A stretch of DNA of 64,000 nucleotides from an uncultured Bacteroidaceae bacterium (GCA_905234555.1 CAJOHO010000002.1:78685-142684), one strand, 5' to 3'; counted from the first letter of the stretch, positions 1 to 9,363 are shown. Program-made: numbers and translations. The notes: generated from the sequence alone by a model not told the origin.

Positions 1-1
1 T

Positions 2-82
2 ATCTATAAGAAGGACGGTAAAGGCTGGCTCAAACTCTATGTCCCAGCCCGTAGCGCTGTGGTGCTGAGAAAGGCAGACTAA
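2..82 (+). CDS. C-terminal end of probable 1,4-alpha-glucan branching enzyme (partial)
   Basis: Frame 2 is open from the window edge to a TAA at 80-82 and gives 26 residues ending ...KLYVPARSAVVLRKAD. The 'VPARSAVVL' ending resembles the C-terminal all-beta domain of alpha-amylase-family enzymes, where Bacteroidales GlgB proteins end in a similar LPSRSALVL stretch. Only the tail is visible, so the enzyme identity is an inference; another GH13 enzyme would fit equally well. The next gene starts about 60 bp downstream on the same strand. Confidence 0.45.
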   Translation: MYKKDGKGWLKLYVPARSAVVLRKAD

Positions 83-140
83 TTCGTAGTTGTCTCAGAT
101 TATCTGAAGTGATAGACCAAATTCGTAACAGAAACGAAAC

Positions 141-1460
141 GTGAACTATAATTATCAACGTCAGCAGAAGACCGCGGGAATCATTCGTTATTCCTGCGGC
201 ATTCTGTTTTGCCTGTTCTGTTTCACCTATCTCTTCTTTCTCCAAGGCGAACTCCTGGCACAGGCCCAGTTCGTCTATTCCCGTGGTGTCACCAACTATT
301 CCCTTTTCGTTGGTGCCTTCATCATCACAGCCGTTCTGCAGATTGTGCAATGGCTGGTGGCGAAATTGGCAAAAACACCCTCTCGCTGGTATGTGCTGAC
401 TTATTTCCCTTCGTTCCTCGCTTTGACGATGCTCACGCATATCGATGAGCAGAGTATCAATCATTTCTCTTTTGGCGCATGGAAATGGCTCGCACCCCTT
501 CTGCTCATTCTCTATGTCCTTCTGCTTCGTTTTCTCTATGAGAAAAATTACTCTCGCGAGTCTCATCAGCCACTCCCCATCGTGCGTCTGCTCTCCACGA
601 ACTATCTCCTTCTTCTCATCATGGCGCTGCTCACAGCAGGAACAGGAACAGCGTCCGATGTCTATATGTTTGAGCTGAAGACCGAACGTCTGCTGGCGGA
701 AGGACAGACCGACGATGCGCTCCAAGTGGGACGTCGTTCCCTGCAAAGCAGTCAGCGACTTACCAACCTGAGGATGTATGCCCTCTCCTTGCAGGATTCG
801 TTGGCTGAACACCTCTTCGACTATCCCCAGGCGTTTGGCATCGACGGACTTCTCACCCTCAGCGACTCCGATCAGCTCGTCCACAGGATTACCTCTCAGG
901 ATATAGCTTGTTCGTTGGGAATGAAGATCGGAACCAGCATCCGAACGCCACAGCGATACTTCCAGCTGGTACTTGAACACCACACCGAACTGCTCGACTC
1001 CCTTTCGCAGATGGATTCCCTTGCCTTTGGCGGAAATGACTCCCTCCGGTTAGCTCACGAGAACCGTTTGCAGGCCCTTCGCCGTCAGACCCGCCGCACA
1101 GCCGACTATTATCTCTGCAGCCTGCTGCTCCAGCGCGATGTCATCGGTTTTGTGGATTCTTATACAAAATATCACCAGCGACTTTATCCCGACCTGCCCG
1201 ACTCCGTATGGATGAATAGCGAAGTGCTGCTACCTGTTCAGCGAGGTGATGTGGGTTCGTTGGAGGTTGTGGTTCAGCGGGCCTATCGTGAAGCATTAGT
1301 GGTAGGGATGCCCGAGTGTGCAGATTCGCTGACGCTTCAGCGTCATCAATCATACGTAGAGATGCGTGACAGCATTCAAGATCCCGTAGTTCGTCAGAAC
1401 CAAACCCGCCGCCGCTTCGGCAACACCTTCTGGTGGTATCTCGATAACCCTTTGCCCTAA
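141..1460 (+). CDS. Polytopic membrane protein of unknown function (possibly DUF6057-type)
   Basis: 439 residues. The first ~190 residues hold about five hydrophobic segments (roughly 15-40, 55-75, 85-102, 113-132, 150-172). After them comes a soluble helical region rich in Leu, Gln, Asp and Arg with no cysteine-based or catalytic motif that I recognise. The layout, N-terminal membrane bundle plus long helical C-terminal part, resembles Bacteroidales-restricted proteins annotated DUF6057, but this is from memory and weak. It follows the probable glgB end by about 60 bp, so the two may be co-transcribed. The protein ends WWYLDNPLP*, and a long spacer with the gyrA promoter follows. Confidence 0.75.
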   Translation: MNYNYQRQQKTAGIIRYSCGILFCLFCFTYLFFLQGELLAQAQFVYSRGVTNYSLFVGAFIITAVLQIVQWLVAKLAKTPSRWYVLTYFPSFLALTMLTHIDEQSINHFSFGAWKWLAPLLLILYVLLLRFLYEKNYSRESHQPLPIVRLLSTNYLLLLIMALLTAGTGTASDVYMFELKTERLLAEGQTDDALQVGRRSLQSSQRLTNLRMYALSLQDSLAEHLFDYPQAFGIDGLLTLSDSDQLVHRITSQDIACSLGMKIGTSIRTPQRYFQLVLEHHTELLDSLSQMDSLAFGGNDSLRLAHENRLQALRRQTRRTADYYLCSLLLQRDVIGFVDSYTKYHQRLYPDLPDSVWMNSEVLLPVQRGDVGSLEVVVQRAYREALVVGMPECADSLTLQRHQSYVEMRDSIQDPVVRQNQTRRRFGNTFWWYLDNPLP

Positions 1461-1691
1461 AGGGGGTGCAAGGTTCCTTCGGGAGCGAGATGGGACAGAC
1501 CGGGAAACCGCCTGCCACATGTTGAGGATGAGAGTGCGGAGAAGGGAAATAGAGAGGTTGTGGAGAGGGGAAGGGGTGTGTGCGTGGAGAGGTCGATGGA
1601 GGACAGAAAACGTGAAAATGACGCTCTGAGGTGGCAAATCGGGGGTGTAATGACAAAAAAACTTAATTTGTAGCAAGTTTTTTGGGGAAGG

Positions 1692-1724
1692 TTTTGAGGG
1701 TTCGGATTTTTTTGCGTAACTTTG
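1692..1724 (+). promoter_or_regulatory. Bacteroidota-type promoter for gyrA
   Basis: TTTTG at 1692-1696, a 20-nt spacer, then TAACTTTG at 1717-1724 matches the Bacteroidota sigma-ABfr form (TTTG-N19/20-TAnnTTTG). Transcription would start near 1731, giving a ~165-nt leader that contains the palindrome and 22-bp repeats described separately. Confidence 0.7.
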
Positions 1725-1742
1725 GAAAGTTTTTCGGGTGGA

Positions 1743-1761
1743 GTTGCGATGATATCGCAAC
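1743..1761. repeat. 19-bp palindrome in gyrA leader
   Basis: GTTGCGAT-GAT-ATCGCAAC is a perfect 8-bp inverted repeat with a 3-nt centre. It lies just downstream of the predicted gyrA transcription start and directly before the tandem repeat. It could be an operator or an RNA hairpin. Confidence 0.6.
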
Positions 1762-1763
1762 AT

Positions 1764-1829
1764 ACTGAACCCAAACGAAGGGCTGACTGAACCCAAACGA
1801 AAGGCCGACTGAACCCAAACGAAGGACTG
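1764..1829 (+). repeat. Three tandem 22-bp repeats upstream of gyrA
   Basis: The unit ACTGAACCCAAACGAAGGG plus CTG repeats at 1764, 1786 and 1808 with two to three substitutions per copy. It lies between the predicted gyrA promoter and the ATG at 1897, so it would be transcribed. The rest of the 436-bp gap before gyrA is G-rich, non-coding sequence. Confidence 0.9.
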
Positions 1830-1896
1830 ACGGACCTATATATAATAAGGTATAGGGATTTGGAACAGCAGAAACGATATTTATTAAGATACAAAA

Positions 1897-4584
1897 ATGA
1901 TTGAACAAGACAGAATTATTAAGGTTGACATCAATGAGAGTATGCGGAAATCATACATCGACTATTCGATGTCTGTGATTGTGGCGCGTGCGCTCCCTGA
2001 TGTGAGAGATGGATTTAAGCCGGTTCATCGCCGTATTCTCTACGGAATGATGGAACTGGGTAACACTTACGACAAGCCGTATAAGAAGTGTGCGCGTATT
2101 GTCGGTGAGGTGCTTGGTAAGTATCACCCACATGGAGACTCTTCTGTGTATGGTGCTTTGGTGCGTCTGGCTCAGCCTTGGGCGATGCGCTATTGTCTGG
2201 TTGACGGTCAGGGTAACTTCGGTTCGGTTGACGGTGACGGTGCTGCCGCCATGCGTTATACGGAGGCTCGTCTGACCCGTCAGGGCGAAGCGATGATGGA
2301 CGACCTGTACAAGGAGACCGTTGATTTTGACGATAACTTCGACGGTTCGCTGAAGGAACCGAAAGTGCTGCCTACACGTATTCCTAACTTGCTGGTGAAT
2401 GGTGCAACGGGTATTGCCGTAGGTATGGCGACGAATATCCCTACGCACAATCTGGGCGAGGTCATCGACGGATGTGTTGCCATGATTGACAATCCTGACA
2501 TCGACGTCGAGGGTCTGATGCAGTATGTGAAAGCTCCGGATTTCCCGACAGGCGGTATCATCTGTGGTCTGGACGGTGTGAAGGAAGCTTACGAGACGGG
2601 TCGCGGACGTATCGTGATTCGCTCGAAGACGGATATTGAGACGGATGCTCAGCACGACAAGATTATCGTGCACGAGATTCCTTATAATGTGAACAAGGCC
2701 GAACTCATCAAGAAAATTGCTGACTTGGTGAACGAGAAGCGTCTGGACGGTATCTCGAACGTGAACGACGAGAGTGACCGCGAGGGTATGCGAATTGTCA
2801 TCGACCTGAAGCGTGACGCCAACGCCAATGTCATTCTGAATAAGCTGTACAAGATGACGGAGCTGCAGTCGAGCTTCAGCGTGAACTGTATCGCTCTCGT
2901 TGGTGCAGGTGCCCACAACTCTGGACGTCCGAAGCTGCTGAGCTTGAGGGAATGTATCAAGTATTTTGTGGATCACCGTCACGATGTGACCATCCGTCGC
3001 ACCAAGTACGACAAGCGAAAGGCTGAAGAACGTGCACATATCCTGGAAGGACTCATCATCGCCAGCGACAATATCGACGAAGTAGTACATATCATCCGTG
3101 CAGCTAAGTCGCCACAGGAAGCTATCGAGAACTTGAAGAACCGCTTCGAACTCGACGACATCCAGGCTCGTGCCATCGTGGAGATGCGTCTGCGCCAGCT
3201 GACCGGTCTGGAACAGGACAAGCTGCATGCCGAGTACGAAGAGCTGGAGAAACTGATTGCTTACCTCGACCAGATTCTGACGGATCCGGAACTTTGCAAG
3301 AAGGTGATGAAGGACGAGCTGCTCGAAGTGAAGGAGAAGTGGGGCGACGAACGCAAGACCACCATCGACTACACAGCCAGCGAGAACTTCAACCCCGAAG
3401 ACTTCTATCCCAACGAGCCGGTTGTGATTACCGTAAGCCATCTGGGTTATATCAAGCGTACGCCGCTGAGCGAGTTCCGCACTCAGGGACGTGGTGGCGT
3501 AGGCGCCAAGGGCGGAAGCACCAGAGATGCCGACTTTATTGAGCATATCTATCCTGCCACAACCCACAACACCATGATGTTCTTCACCCGTAAGGGCCGT
3601 TGCTTCTGGATGAAAGTCTATGAAATTCCGGAAGGCAACAAGACCTTCAAGGGACGTGCCGTTCAGAACTTGCTCAATATCGACAGCGACGATAAGGCCA
3701 CAGCCTTCATCTGCATCGAGAACATCAACGACGAGGAATGGGTGAAGAAGCACAACCTGATGTTCTGCACCAAGCGCGGAACTGTCAAGAAGACACGCTT
3801 CGAACTCTATTCTCACCCACGTAGCAACGGCCTTATCGCCATCAACCTCGTCGAAGGCGACGAAGTGATCGAAGTGAAGCTGACCAGCGGCAACGACGAT
3901 GTTATCATTGCCAACCACAACGGACGCGCCATCCGATTCAATGAAAATGGTGTCCGTCTCATGGGACGTACGGCTACAGGTGTACGTGGTATGCGCCTCG
4001 ACGGTGACGATGACGAAGCTGTCGGTATGCTTGTGCTCCAATGCAACGAAGCCCTCACTGATGAGCAATGGGCACAAATGGATACACAAGACGAAGATAA
4101 TAATGTCGAGGAAGTCAATGAGATACAAGATCTTGCCGATGCATCCGAAAATCTGGAAGAGGACGCTGCCGTTGAAGGTGACGACTTCCCTGAAGACATC
4201 ATGGTTGTGAGCGAAAAGGGCTTCGGCAAGCGTTCACATCTGAGCGAATATCGCATCACCAAGCGTGGCGGTAAGGGCGTGAAGACGCTGAACGTCACAG
4301 AAAAGACTGGTAAGCTGATTGCCATCAAGAGTGTGACAGACGACGACGACCTCATGATTATCAACAAGAGTGGCGTTGCCATTCGTCTGGCCCTCAGCGA
4401 AATCCGTCTGCAGGGACGTAACACGCAAGGTGTGAGCCTCATCAACCTGAAGAAACGCAACGACGTCATCAGTAGCGTCTGCCGCGTGGAGCATGTGGAT
4501 GAGGAAGAAGAGACGGAACTGGCAGAAAACCAGGAAGTGTCTGAAGCCCCAGAAACTCAGGAAACTGCAGAAACCAACGAATAA
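1897..4584 (+). CDS. gyrA: DNA gyrase subunit A
   Basis: 895 residues. GyrA is the breakage-reunion subunit of the A2B2 type IIA topoisomerase that supercoils DNA. The N-terminal winged-helix/tower part (1-~490) contains the HPHGDSS motif (residues 77-83), and the active-site Arg-Tyr pair is R120-Y121 in AAMRYTEARL. The C-terminal beta-pinwheel contains a GyrA-box-like TQGRGGVGAKGG near residue 528, which points to gyrase rather than topo IV. An acidic insert (about 728-768) sits inside the pinwheel, and the tail is strongly acidic (last ~30 residues rich in Glu). In the quinolone-determining region the E. coli Ser83 position is Ser82, and the Asp87 position is Gly86. The ATG at 1897 is preceded by an A-rich leader. 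Confidence 0.95.
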   Translation: MIEQDRIIKVDINESMRKSYIDYSMSVIVARALPDVRDGFKPVHRRILYGMMELGNTYDKPYKKCARIVGEVLGKYHPHGDSSVYGALVRLAQPWAMRYCLVDGQGNFGSVDGDGAAAMRYTEARLTRQGEAMMDDLYKETVDFDDNFDGSLKEPKVLPTRIPNLLVNGATGIAVGMATNIPTHNLGEVIDGCVAMIDNPDIDVEGLMQYVKAPDFPTGGIICGLDGVKEAYETGRGRIVIRSKTDIETDAQHDKIIVHEIPYNVNKAELIKKIADLVNEKRLDGISNVNDESDREGMRIVIDLKRDANANVILNKLYKMTELQSSFSVNCIALVGAGAHNSGRPKLLSLRECIKYFVDHRHDVTIRRTKYDKRKAEERAHILEGLIIASDNIDEVVHIIRAAKSPQEAIENLKNRFELDDIQARAIVEMRLRQLTGLEQDKLHAEYEELEKLIAYLDQILTDPELCKKVMKDELLEVKEKWGDERKTTIDYTASENFNPEDFYPNEPVVITVSHLGYIKRTPLSEFRTQGRGGVGAKGGSTRDADFIEHIYPATTHNTMMFFTRKGRCFWMKVYEIPEGNKTFKGRAVQNLLNIDSDDKATAFICIENINDEEWVKKHNLMFCTKRGTVKKTRFELYSHPRSNGLIAINLVEGDEVIEVKLTSGNDDVIIANHNGRAIRFNENGVRLMGRTATGVRGMRLDGDDDEAVGMLVLQCNEALTDEQWAQMDTQDEDNNVEEVNEIQDLADASENLEEDAAVEGDDFPEDIMVVSEKGFGKRSHLSEYRITKRGGKGVKTLNVTEKTGKLIAIKSVTDDDDLMIINKSGVAIRLALSEIRLQGRNTQGVSLINLKKRNDVISSVCRVEHVDEEEETELAENQEVSEAPETQETAETNE

Positions 4585-4668
4585 ACAACTCTAACTTATA
4601 ACCATCGCTTTCTCCTCTCTCCCTTCAGCCGGAGGAAGTTGGGGAAAAGCACTTAAATCCTAATCAGT

Positions 4669-5964
4669 ATGAAACGATTAATCTTGATCGGTGCCGTGCT
4701 TGCTCTGTCAGCACCCGCCTTTGCTCAGAAAGCCAATCTGAGAAAAATCTCCAACAAGGTGGAATACGGTACACCACCTGCAGCCTATGACCTTTCCAAC
4801 GTCAGCGCAGAAAATCTTCAGGAAATCCGCGAGTTGAGCGAACCAACCCTCAAGGATCCTGAGACCGCTGAAAACTACAAGGCATGGAACTATGCCTGCC
4901 GTCTGAAAGTGTGGGATATGAACCACCTGCTCAAAGAGTATCAGGCTAACAACAACACGTTCCCCGATCCTAACAAGTTCTTCCAGAACCAGTACGAACT
5001 GCTGACTTACTACCTGAAGTATTACGACCTGCTCAACACACCTAACGAGAAGGGCAAACTTCCTATGAAGAAGGAAGAAATGGACAAGGAAGTAGCTCTC
5101 GCCGTACAGGTAGCCAAAGGTGCACGTTCCAACCTTCTGATTGCAGCCAGCAACATGGTTTACAACAATCCGGAGGAAACCGTGAAGATGCTCGACCTGT
5201 TCTACAAGACTGAAGACCACCCGATGTTCGCCAGCCTGAACCTGAAGGAAGATCCTCAGCGTGCAATGGGTTACTACATCTATGCTGTGGCTCTGAAGAA
5301 GACAGGTGGCGACGATGCCAAATATCTGGAGTACCTGAACAAGGCGCTGGATTCTGACAACGGAGCGTTGGCTTGCCAGGACCTCATTACTTATTATAAG
5401 GAAAAGGGCGACAACGAGAATGTGAAGAAAATGTATGAGATGGGTGTGCAGAGATATCCCAACCAGATCATCTTCCTCATCAACTTGATTCAGACCGAAT
5501 TCCAGGCTCACAACTACGACAAGGCTATCGAACTCTCGGAGCAGACGATTGCCAAGATTGAGGACGGTTCCATTCCTTCCACCAACGAACAGGGTGAGAA
5601 GCAGGAAGCCATCAAGTGGCCTTACTACTTCAAGGCAGTTTCCCTCTTCAATCAGCAGAAGTACGAAGAAGCCTATGCAGCTTTCGAAGCAGCTTCAGCC
5701 GTTGAGGATAACTTCGACAACCTGAGTGGTGCAGCCAACTGTGCAGCTCAGCTGGGTCAGAGAAAGGGCGGTTCGAACAAAGCCGAAGGTAACAAGTGGT
5801 ACGACAAAGCCATCGAACTCTACGGCCGTTGCGAAACTGAGTATCCTGAGCAGAGCGACGTTTGGGGTATCCAGCTCTATGTTTGCTGGAACAACAAAGC
5901 CAGCCTGAACAACAGCCAGGAAATGCTGAAGAAGGCAAAGGCTTACGAGAAGTACAAGAAATAA
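4669..5964 (+). CDS. Secreted tetratricopeptide-repeat protein
   Basis: 431 residues. A signal peptide covers residues 1-19 (MKRLILIGAVLALSAPAFAQ, cut after AFA). The remainder is helical with TPR-like spacing, e.g. DDAKYLEYLNKALDSDNGALACQDLITYY, YDKAIELSEQTI, YEEAYAAFEAAS and NKWYDKAIELYG. It is therefore probably a periplasmic scaffold or an outer-membrane-associated TPR protein. It lies 84 bp after gyrA on the same strand, and the following kinase starts 90 bp later, so an operon is possible but unproven. No catalytic motif is visible. Confidence 0.8.
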   Translation: MKRLILIGAVLALSAPAFAQKANLRKISNKVEYGTPPAAYDLSNVSAENLQEIRELSEPTLKDPETAENYKAWNYACRLKVWDMNHLLKEYQANNNTFPDPNKFFQNQYELLTYYLKYYDLLNTPNEKGKLPMKKEEMDKEVALAVQVAKGARSNLLIAASNMVYNNPEETVKMLDLFYKTEDHPMFASLNLKEDPQRAMGYYIYAVALKKTGGDDAKYLEYLNKALDSDNGALACQDLITYYKEKGDNENVKKMYEMGVQRYPNQIIFLINLIQTEFQAHNYDKAIELSEQTIAKIEDGSIPSTNEQGEKQEAIKWPYYFKAVSLFNQQKYEEAYAAFEAASAVEDNFDNLSGAANCAAQLGQRKGGSNKAEGNKWYDKAIELYGRCETEYPEQSDVWGIQLYVCWNNKASLNNSQEMLKKAKAYEKYKK

Positions 5965-6040
5965 TTGATAATGCATAATGCATAATTGATAATGCATTAA
6001 ACCTTGAACTTTAAACGGTAAACCGTAAACTGAATCCCCG
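5965..6040. repeat. Short AATGCATAA-type repeats in spacer
   Basis: The spacer repeats variants of 'gataatgcataatgcata' and then 'actttaaacggtaaaccgtaaact'. Similar ATGCATT words occur at 29911-29933. This is low-complexity spacer sequence next to a gene start. Confidence 0.6.
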
Positions 6041-6053
6041 TAAATTGTTCGTA

Positions 6054-7232
6054 ATGTTTAATCGCATACGAAATATAAAAATCATCCTTGTTGCAGTGGC
6101 TATTTTGATAGCCATTGCAACATTGTTTACATCCAATTACCTCATTCGTGACCTGCAACAGGAGGAACGACAGCGTATGGAGGTGTGGGCGGAAGCTATG
6201 CGTTCGCTCAACTCAGCCGATGAGAATACCGACCTCAACCTCGTGCTGCAAGTCATCAATGGGAACAACACCATTCCTGTCATCGTTGTCGATAAGGAAG
6301 GAAATGTGCAGACCCATCGCAACCTCGACATGAAGTTTGAGGCCGACGAGGACTCTATGAGTATCCTCCAGCAGAAGTCTGCCGACATGATAGAAGCAGG
6401 ACACTCCATCCGCATCTATCCCAATGAGGTGGAAAGCGACACACTTCCCCTCGCCGATACTGAATACATCGAAATCTGCTACGACGAATCGCTGATGATC
6501 AAACGGTTAGCCCTCTATCCTTATATCCTGCTGGCTGTTGTCGTCATCTTCGTCGTGATTGCCATCTTTGCTCTCTTCAGTTCCATGAGGGCAGAACAAA
6601 ACAAAGTGTGGGTGGGACTGTCGAAGGAAACAGCCCATCAGTTGGGTACACCTATTTCTTCGCTGATGGCTTGGTCCACAGTCTTGAAGGAAAACTATCC
6701 TGACGATGTCCTTCTGCCGGAAATGGAGAAGGATGTGAAGCGTCTGGAACGTATCGCAGAACGATTCAGCAAGATTGGTTCGAAGCCAGAACCTAAGCCG
6801 GAAGATGTTTGTGAGGTTATTCGTCGAGTGACCGATTATATGGAACGCCGTACCTCCAACAAAGTGCATATCACCTGTGCGTTGCCTTCCGAACCCGTCA
6901 TCGTGAATCTGGTGGCTTCCCTCTTCGAATGGGTTGCCGAGAACCTTTGCAAGAATGCCGTCGATGCGATGGAAGGTAGCGGTTCCATCCGAATCACTAT
7001 TCAGGAAAGCGCTTCGCAGGTAGCTCTTGAGTTTCACGATACAGGCAAGGGCATAGCGAAGTCGAACTTCAAGAATGTCTTTAAGCCAGGCTTTACGACA
7101 AAGGAACGCGGCTGGGGCTTAGGACTTTCCCTCGCCAAACGCATCGTGGAAGAATATCACAAAGGACGCATCTTCGTGAAGTCCTCGGAGATAGGGAAGG
7201 GTACCACCTTCCGTGTGGAACTGCCGAAATAA
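6054..7232 (+). CDS. Membrane-bound sensor histidine kinase (orphan)
   Basis: 392 residues from the ATG at 6054; an in-frame TTG at 6045 is the alternative. TM1 is about residues 8-28, a ~120-residue periplasmic sensor region follows, and TM2 is about residues 150-175. The cytoplasmic kinase core has the H-box 'SKETAHQLGTPISSL' (phospho-accepting His), N-box 'ENLCKNAVDAM', G1 'DTGKGI' and G2 'GWGLGLSLAKRIVEEYHKG', so all ATP-binding motifs are intact. No HAMP domain is evident between TM2 and the H-box. No response regulator lies nearby, so the partner must be elsewhere. What the sensor region detects cannot be told from sequence. Confidence 0.9.
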   Translation: MFNRIRNIKIILVAVAILIAIATLFTSNYLIRDLQQEERQRMEVWAEAMRSLNSADENTDLNLVLQVINGNNTIPVIVVDKEGNVQTHRNLDMKFEADEDSMSILQQKSADMIEAGHSIRIYPNEVESDTLPLADTEYIEICYDESLMIKRLALYPYILLAVVVIFVVIAIFALFSSMRAEQNKVWVGLSKETAHQLGTPISSLMAWSTVLKENYPDDVLLPEMEKDVKRLERIAERFSKIGSKPEPKPEDVCEVIRRVTDYMERRTSNKVHITCALPSEPVIVNLVASLFEWVAENLCKNAVDAMEGSGSIRITIQESASQVALEFHDTGKGIAKSNFKNVFKPGFTTKERGWGLGLSLAKRIVEEYHKGRIFVKSSEIGKGTTFRVELPK

Positions 7233-7306
7233 CCCGAAATAGCCAAAACTCAATCTTTCAAAATAACACACAATTCAGAAATAACAGACACAAATTATTA
7301 ACCGCA

Positions 7307-7325
7307 ACAGGTTCTCGTAACCTGT
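7307..7325 (+). other. Leader hairpin before the three-repeat protein
   Basis: ACAGGTT-CTCGT-AACCTGT is a perfect 7-bp stem 17 nt before the ATG at 7342. It may affect translation or mRNA stability. Confidence 0.45.
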
Positions 7326-7341
7326 CTAAAAACAATTCATT

Positions 7342-9309
7342 ATGAAACAGAAACTTTTACTTCTTTTCATGCTGGCGTTATTGCCTCTGTCGGCAATTTA
7401 TGCTGAAGAAGATCCTGAGTACCTGGAAGTGATGGGTAAGCGTGTGACAACTGCCAATGCTGCTAACATCCTGAAGGACGGAGCGTTCTCCTACGATTTC
7501 GACACCAAGACACTTTACGTCAAGAAAGATGTCACCGTCGATCCGGAAGATCCTCAGTTCATCATTTACAGCCGAATCCATGGACTGACTATCAACGTGA
7601 CGAAAGACGTCACTTTTGAATCAGAAAGTGAAAGACTGATGATTATCTCCGGTTCTGATCACGATATGACTATTACGGGTCCTGGAAAACTCACGATGGT
7701 AAATCCTACGGGTTGGGGAGGCTGCATCTCCTTCTCAGGCGACGCAACCCTGACCATAGATAACGCAAACATCGATGGAACTGGTCAAAATGTGATCTGG
7801 GGAGACAAGGAAAACGAGAAGCTGGTCATCAAGAACTCTACCATCAAGGCAAAGTGCTCAGGCTCTGGTTTCGGAGCGATCTTTGAGATTGGCGGAGGCG
7901 TTACCTTTGATGGTTCTCGCATCGCCGTTCCTGAAGAAGGTTACTGGGAGGACTCAAATTACATGGGTATCGTTGATAGCAAAGGTAAGATTGCCAGGGA
8001 TATTCTGATTGAACCAGGCCATCAGACCGAATACTATAAACTTTGGATTTGTGGCACACATGTGTCTGAACTGAACGCAGACAATATCTTGGGTGATGGT
8101 GTCTTTGGTTACAACGCTGAAAGTAACACGCTTACCGTCGGCGGTAACACCAATGAAGACTATGAACCCATCATTATTAGTTACATCGATGACTTGACGA
8201 TTGACGTAGTCTCCGACTCTGAACTGAAACCTAAGTTGAATTCAGCTATTTCTGTTTATAGAAATACCACCATTACAGGACAAGGCAAACTCACACTCGA
8301 ATCAGGTCATAATGCTCTCTCATTTAGCAGATCACTCACCATCGAGAATGCCAACGTGGCAGCAAAAGGAAACAATGCCATCTATGGCAGCTCAAGTTCA
8401 AGCGCTCTGACAATCCGCAATTCCAACGTTTACGCCTTATCAACTAACGAGTATCGCTCCGCCATTTTCCTTTATGGTTCCTTCAATCTCGTAGATTGCT
8501 ATTTCTCTGAGCCTGAATCTGCGAAATTCAACGAAACTGGAAATCTCTATGACTACGATAACAACCTTGTTCGAGAAGTGCTGATTGAGGCTGGTTCTCC
8601 ACCCGAAGAGTACAAGCTCACCATCTGCGAGGTAAAGGTAAATTCGAAGAATGCTGCCGACGTGCTGGGCGATGGCGTGTTCAGCTACGATCCTGAGACA
8701 AAGACTTTAACCGTGAAGGGTGATGCCTATTGTGAGGGAGAATGCGTCATTCGTAACATGGAAACAGATCTGTGGATTGATGTGGCTGCCGACGCTAAGC
8801 TTGAATCCAAGCAGTCTGCCGCCATCATATGCGGTCAGAGTGCCACCATTTCGGGAGCAGGAAAACTCACGTTGAAATCCACGGACGACTGTGGCTTGTA
8901 TGCCGTAAATTCCATCAATTGTACGTTAACGATTGAGAATATCACGCTCGAAGCTGAAGGCAAATGGGGCTTAGCTGGTTATCCCAAGAACGAACACCTC
9001 GTTATCAGCAACGCCAATGTTCACGCCAAAGGAACAACCGGAGCCATTACCGACTGGACTTCCATTACTCTCGATTATTGCAAGATTGTGGAACCTACAG
9101 GCGGCTATGTTGATGAAGGGAAGATTCTTGCCGAAGGAGGAGCAGTAGCGTCGGAAGTTGTCATCGAAGCCGATTATCCAACAGCTATCGAAGGCGTTGC
9201 TACCCGCTCAATCTCTAATCCAGTTCGCTACAACCTCAGCGGTCAGCGTGTGGATCAGAACTATCAGGGTATCGTCATCGAGAACGGCAAGAAACTCCTC
9301 TTGAAGTAA
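7342..9309 (+). CDS. Secreted three-repeat beta-rich protein with Prevotella-type C-terminal tail
   Basis: 655 residues with a signal peptide at about 1-21. Three long repeats begin near residues 27, 234 and 428. Each opens with a conserved block (e.g. YKLTICEVKVNSKNAADVL then GDGVFSYDPETKTLTVKGD) followed by short beta-strand motifs such as 'ATISGAGKLTLKS' and 'LTIENANV'. This resembles right-handed beta-helix or Cthe_2159-type carbohydrate-binding domains. The last ~30 residues (NPVRYNLSGQRV ... GIVIENGKKLLLK) match the tail common on secreted Prevotella proteins, which resembles a type IX secretion C-terminal signal. Function is unknown; polysaccharide binding or adhesion is an inference. 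The stop codon region is duplicated 24 bp downstream (9325-9337). Confidence 0.75.
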   Translation: MKQKLLLLFMLALLPLSAIYAEEDPEYLEVMGKRVTTANAANILKDGAFSYDFDTKTLYVKKDVTVDPEDPQFIIYSRIHGLTINVTKDVTFESESERLMIISGSDHDMTITGPGKLTMVNPTGWGGCISFSGDATLTIDNANIDGTGQNVIWGDKENEKLVIKNSTIKAKCSGSGFGAIFEIGGGVTFDGSRIAVPEEGYWEDSNYMGIVDSKGKIARDILIEPGHQTEYYKLWICGTHVSELNADNILGDGVFGYNAESNTLTVGGNTNEDYEPIIISYIDDLTIDVVSDSELKPKLNSAISVYRNTTITGQGKLTLESGHNALSFSRSLTIENANVAAKGNNAIYGSSSSSALTIRNSNVYALSTNEYRSAIFLYGSFNLVDCYFSEPESAKFNETGNLYDYDNNLVREVLIEAGSPPEEYKLTICEVKVNSKNAADVLGDGVFSYDPETKTLTVKGDAYCEGECVIRNMETDLWIDVAADAKLESKQSAAIICGQSATISGAGKLTLKSTDDCGLYAVNSINCTLTIENITLEAEGKWGLAGYPKNEHLVISNANVHAKGTTGAITDWTSITLDYCKIVEPTGGYVDEGKILAEGGAVASEVVIEADYPTAIEGVATRSISNPVRYNLSGQRVDQNYQGIVIENGKKLLLK

Positions 9310-9363
9310 GCACACTAACTCTTCTTGAAGTAAGCACGTATTTCCTGATGAATGAAGCAATTT

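Noticed and set aside
1951..4128. Long open frame on the minus strand opposite gyrA (725 codons)
   Set aside because: Exact antisense of a strongly conserved gene in this codon-biased genome; composition (His/Val-rich) and lack of promoter mark it as a shadow.
1897..4584. ParC (topoisomerase IV) instead of GyrA
   Set aside because: GyrA-box-like sequence and full-length acidic-tailed pinwheel, plus the N-terminal sequence, fit Bacteroidota GyrA better.
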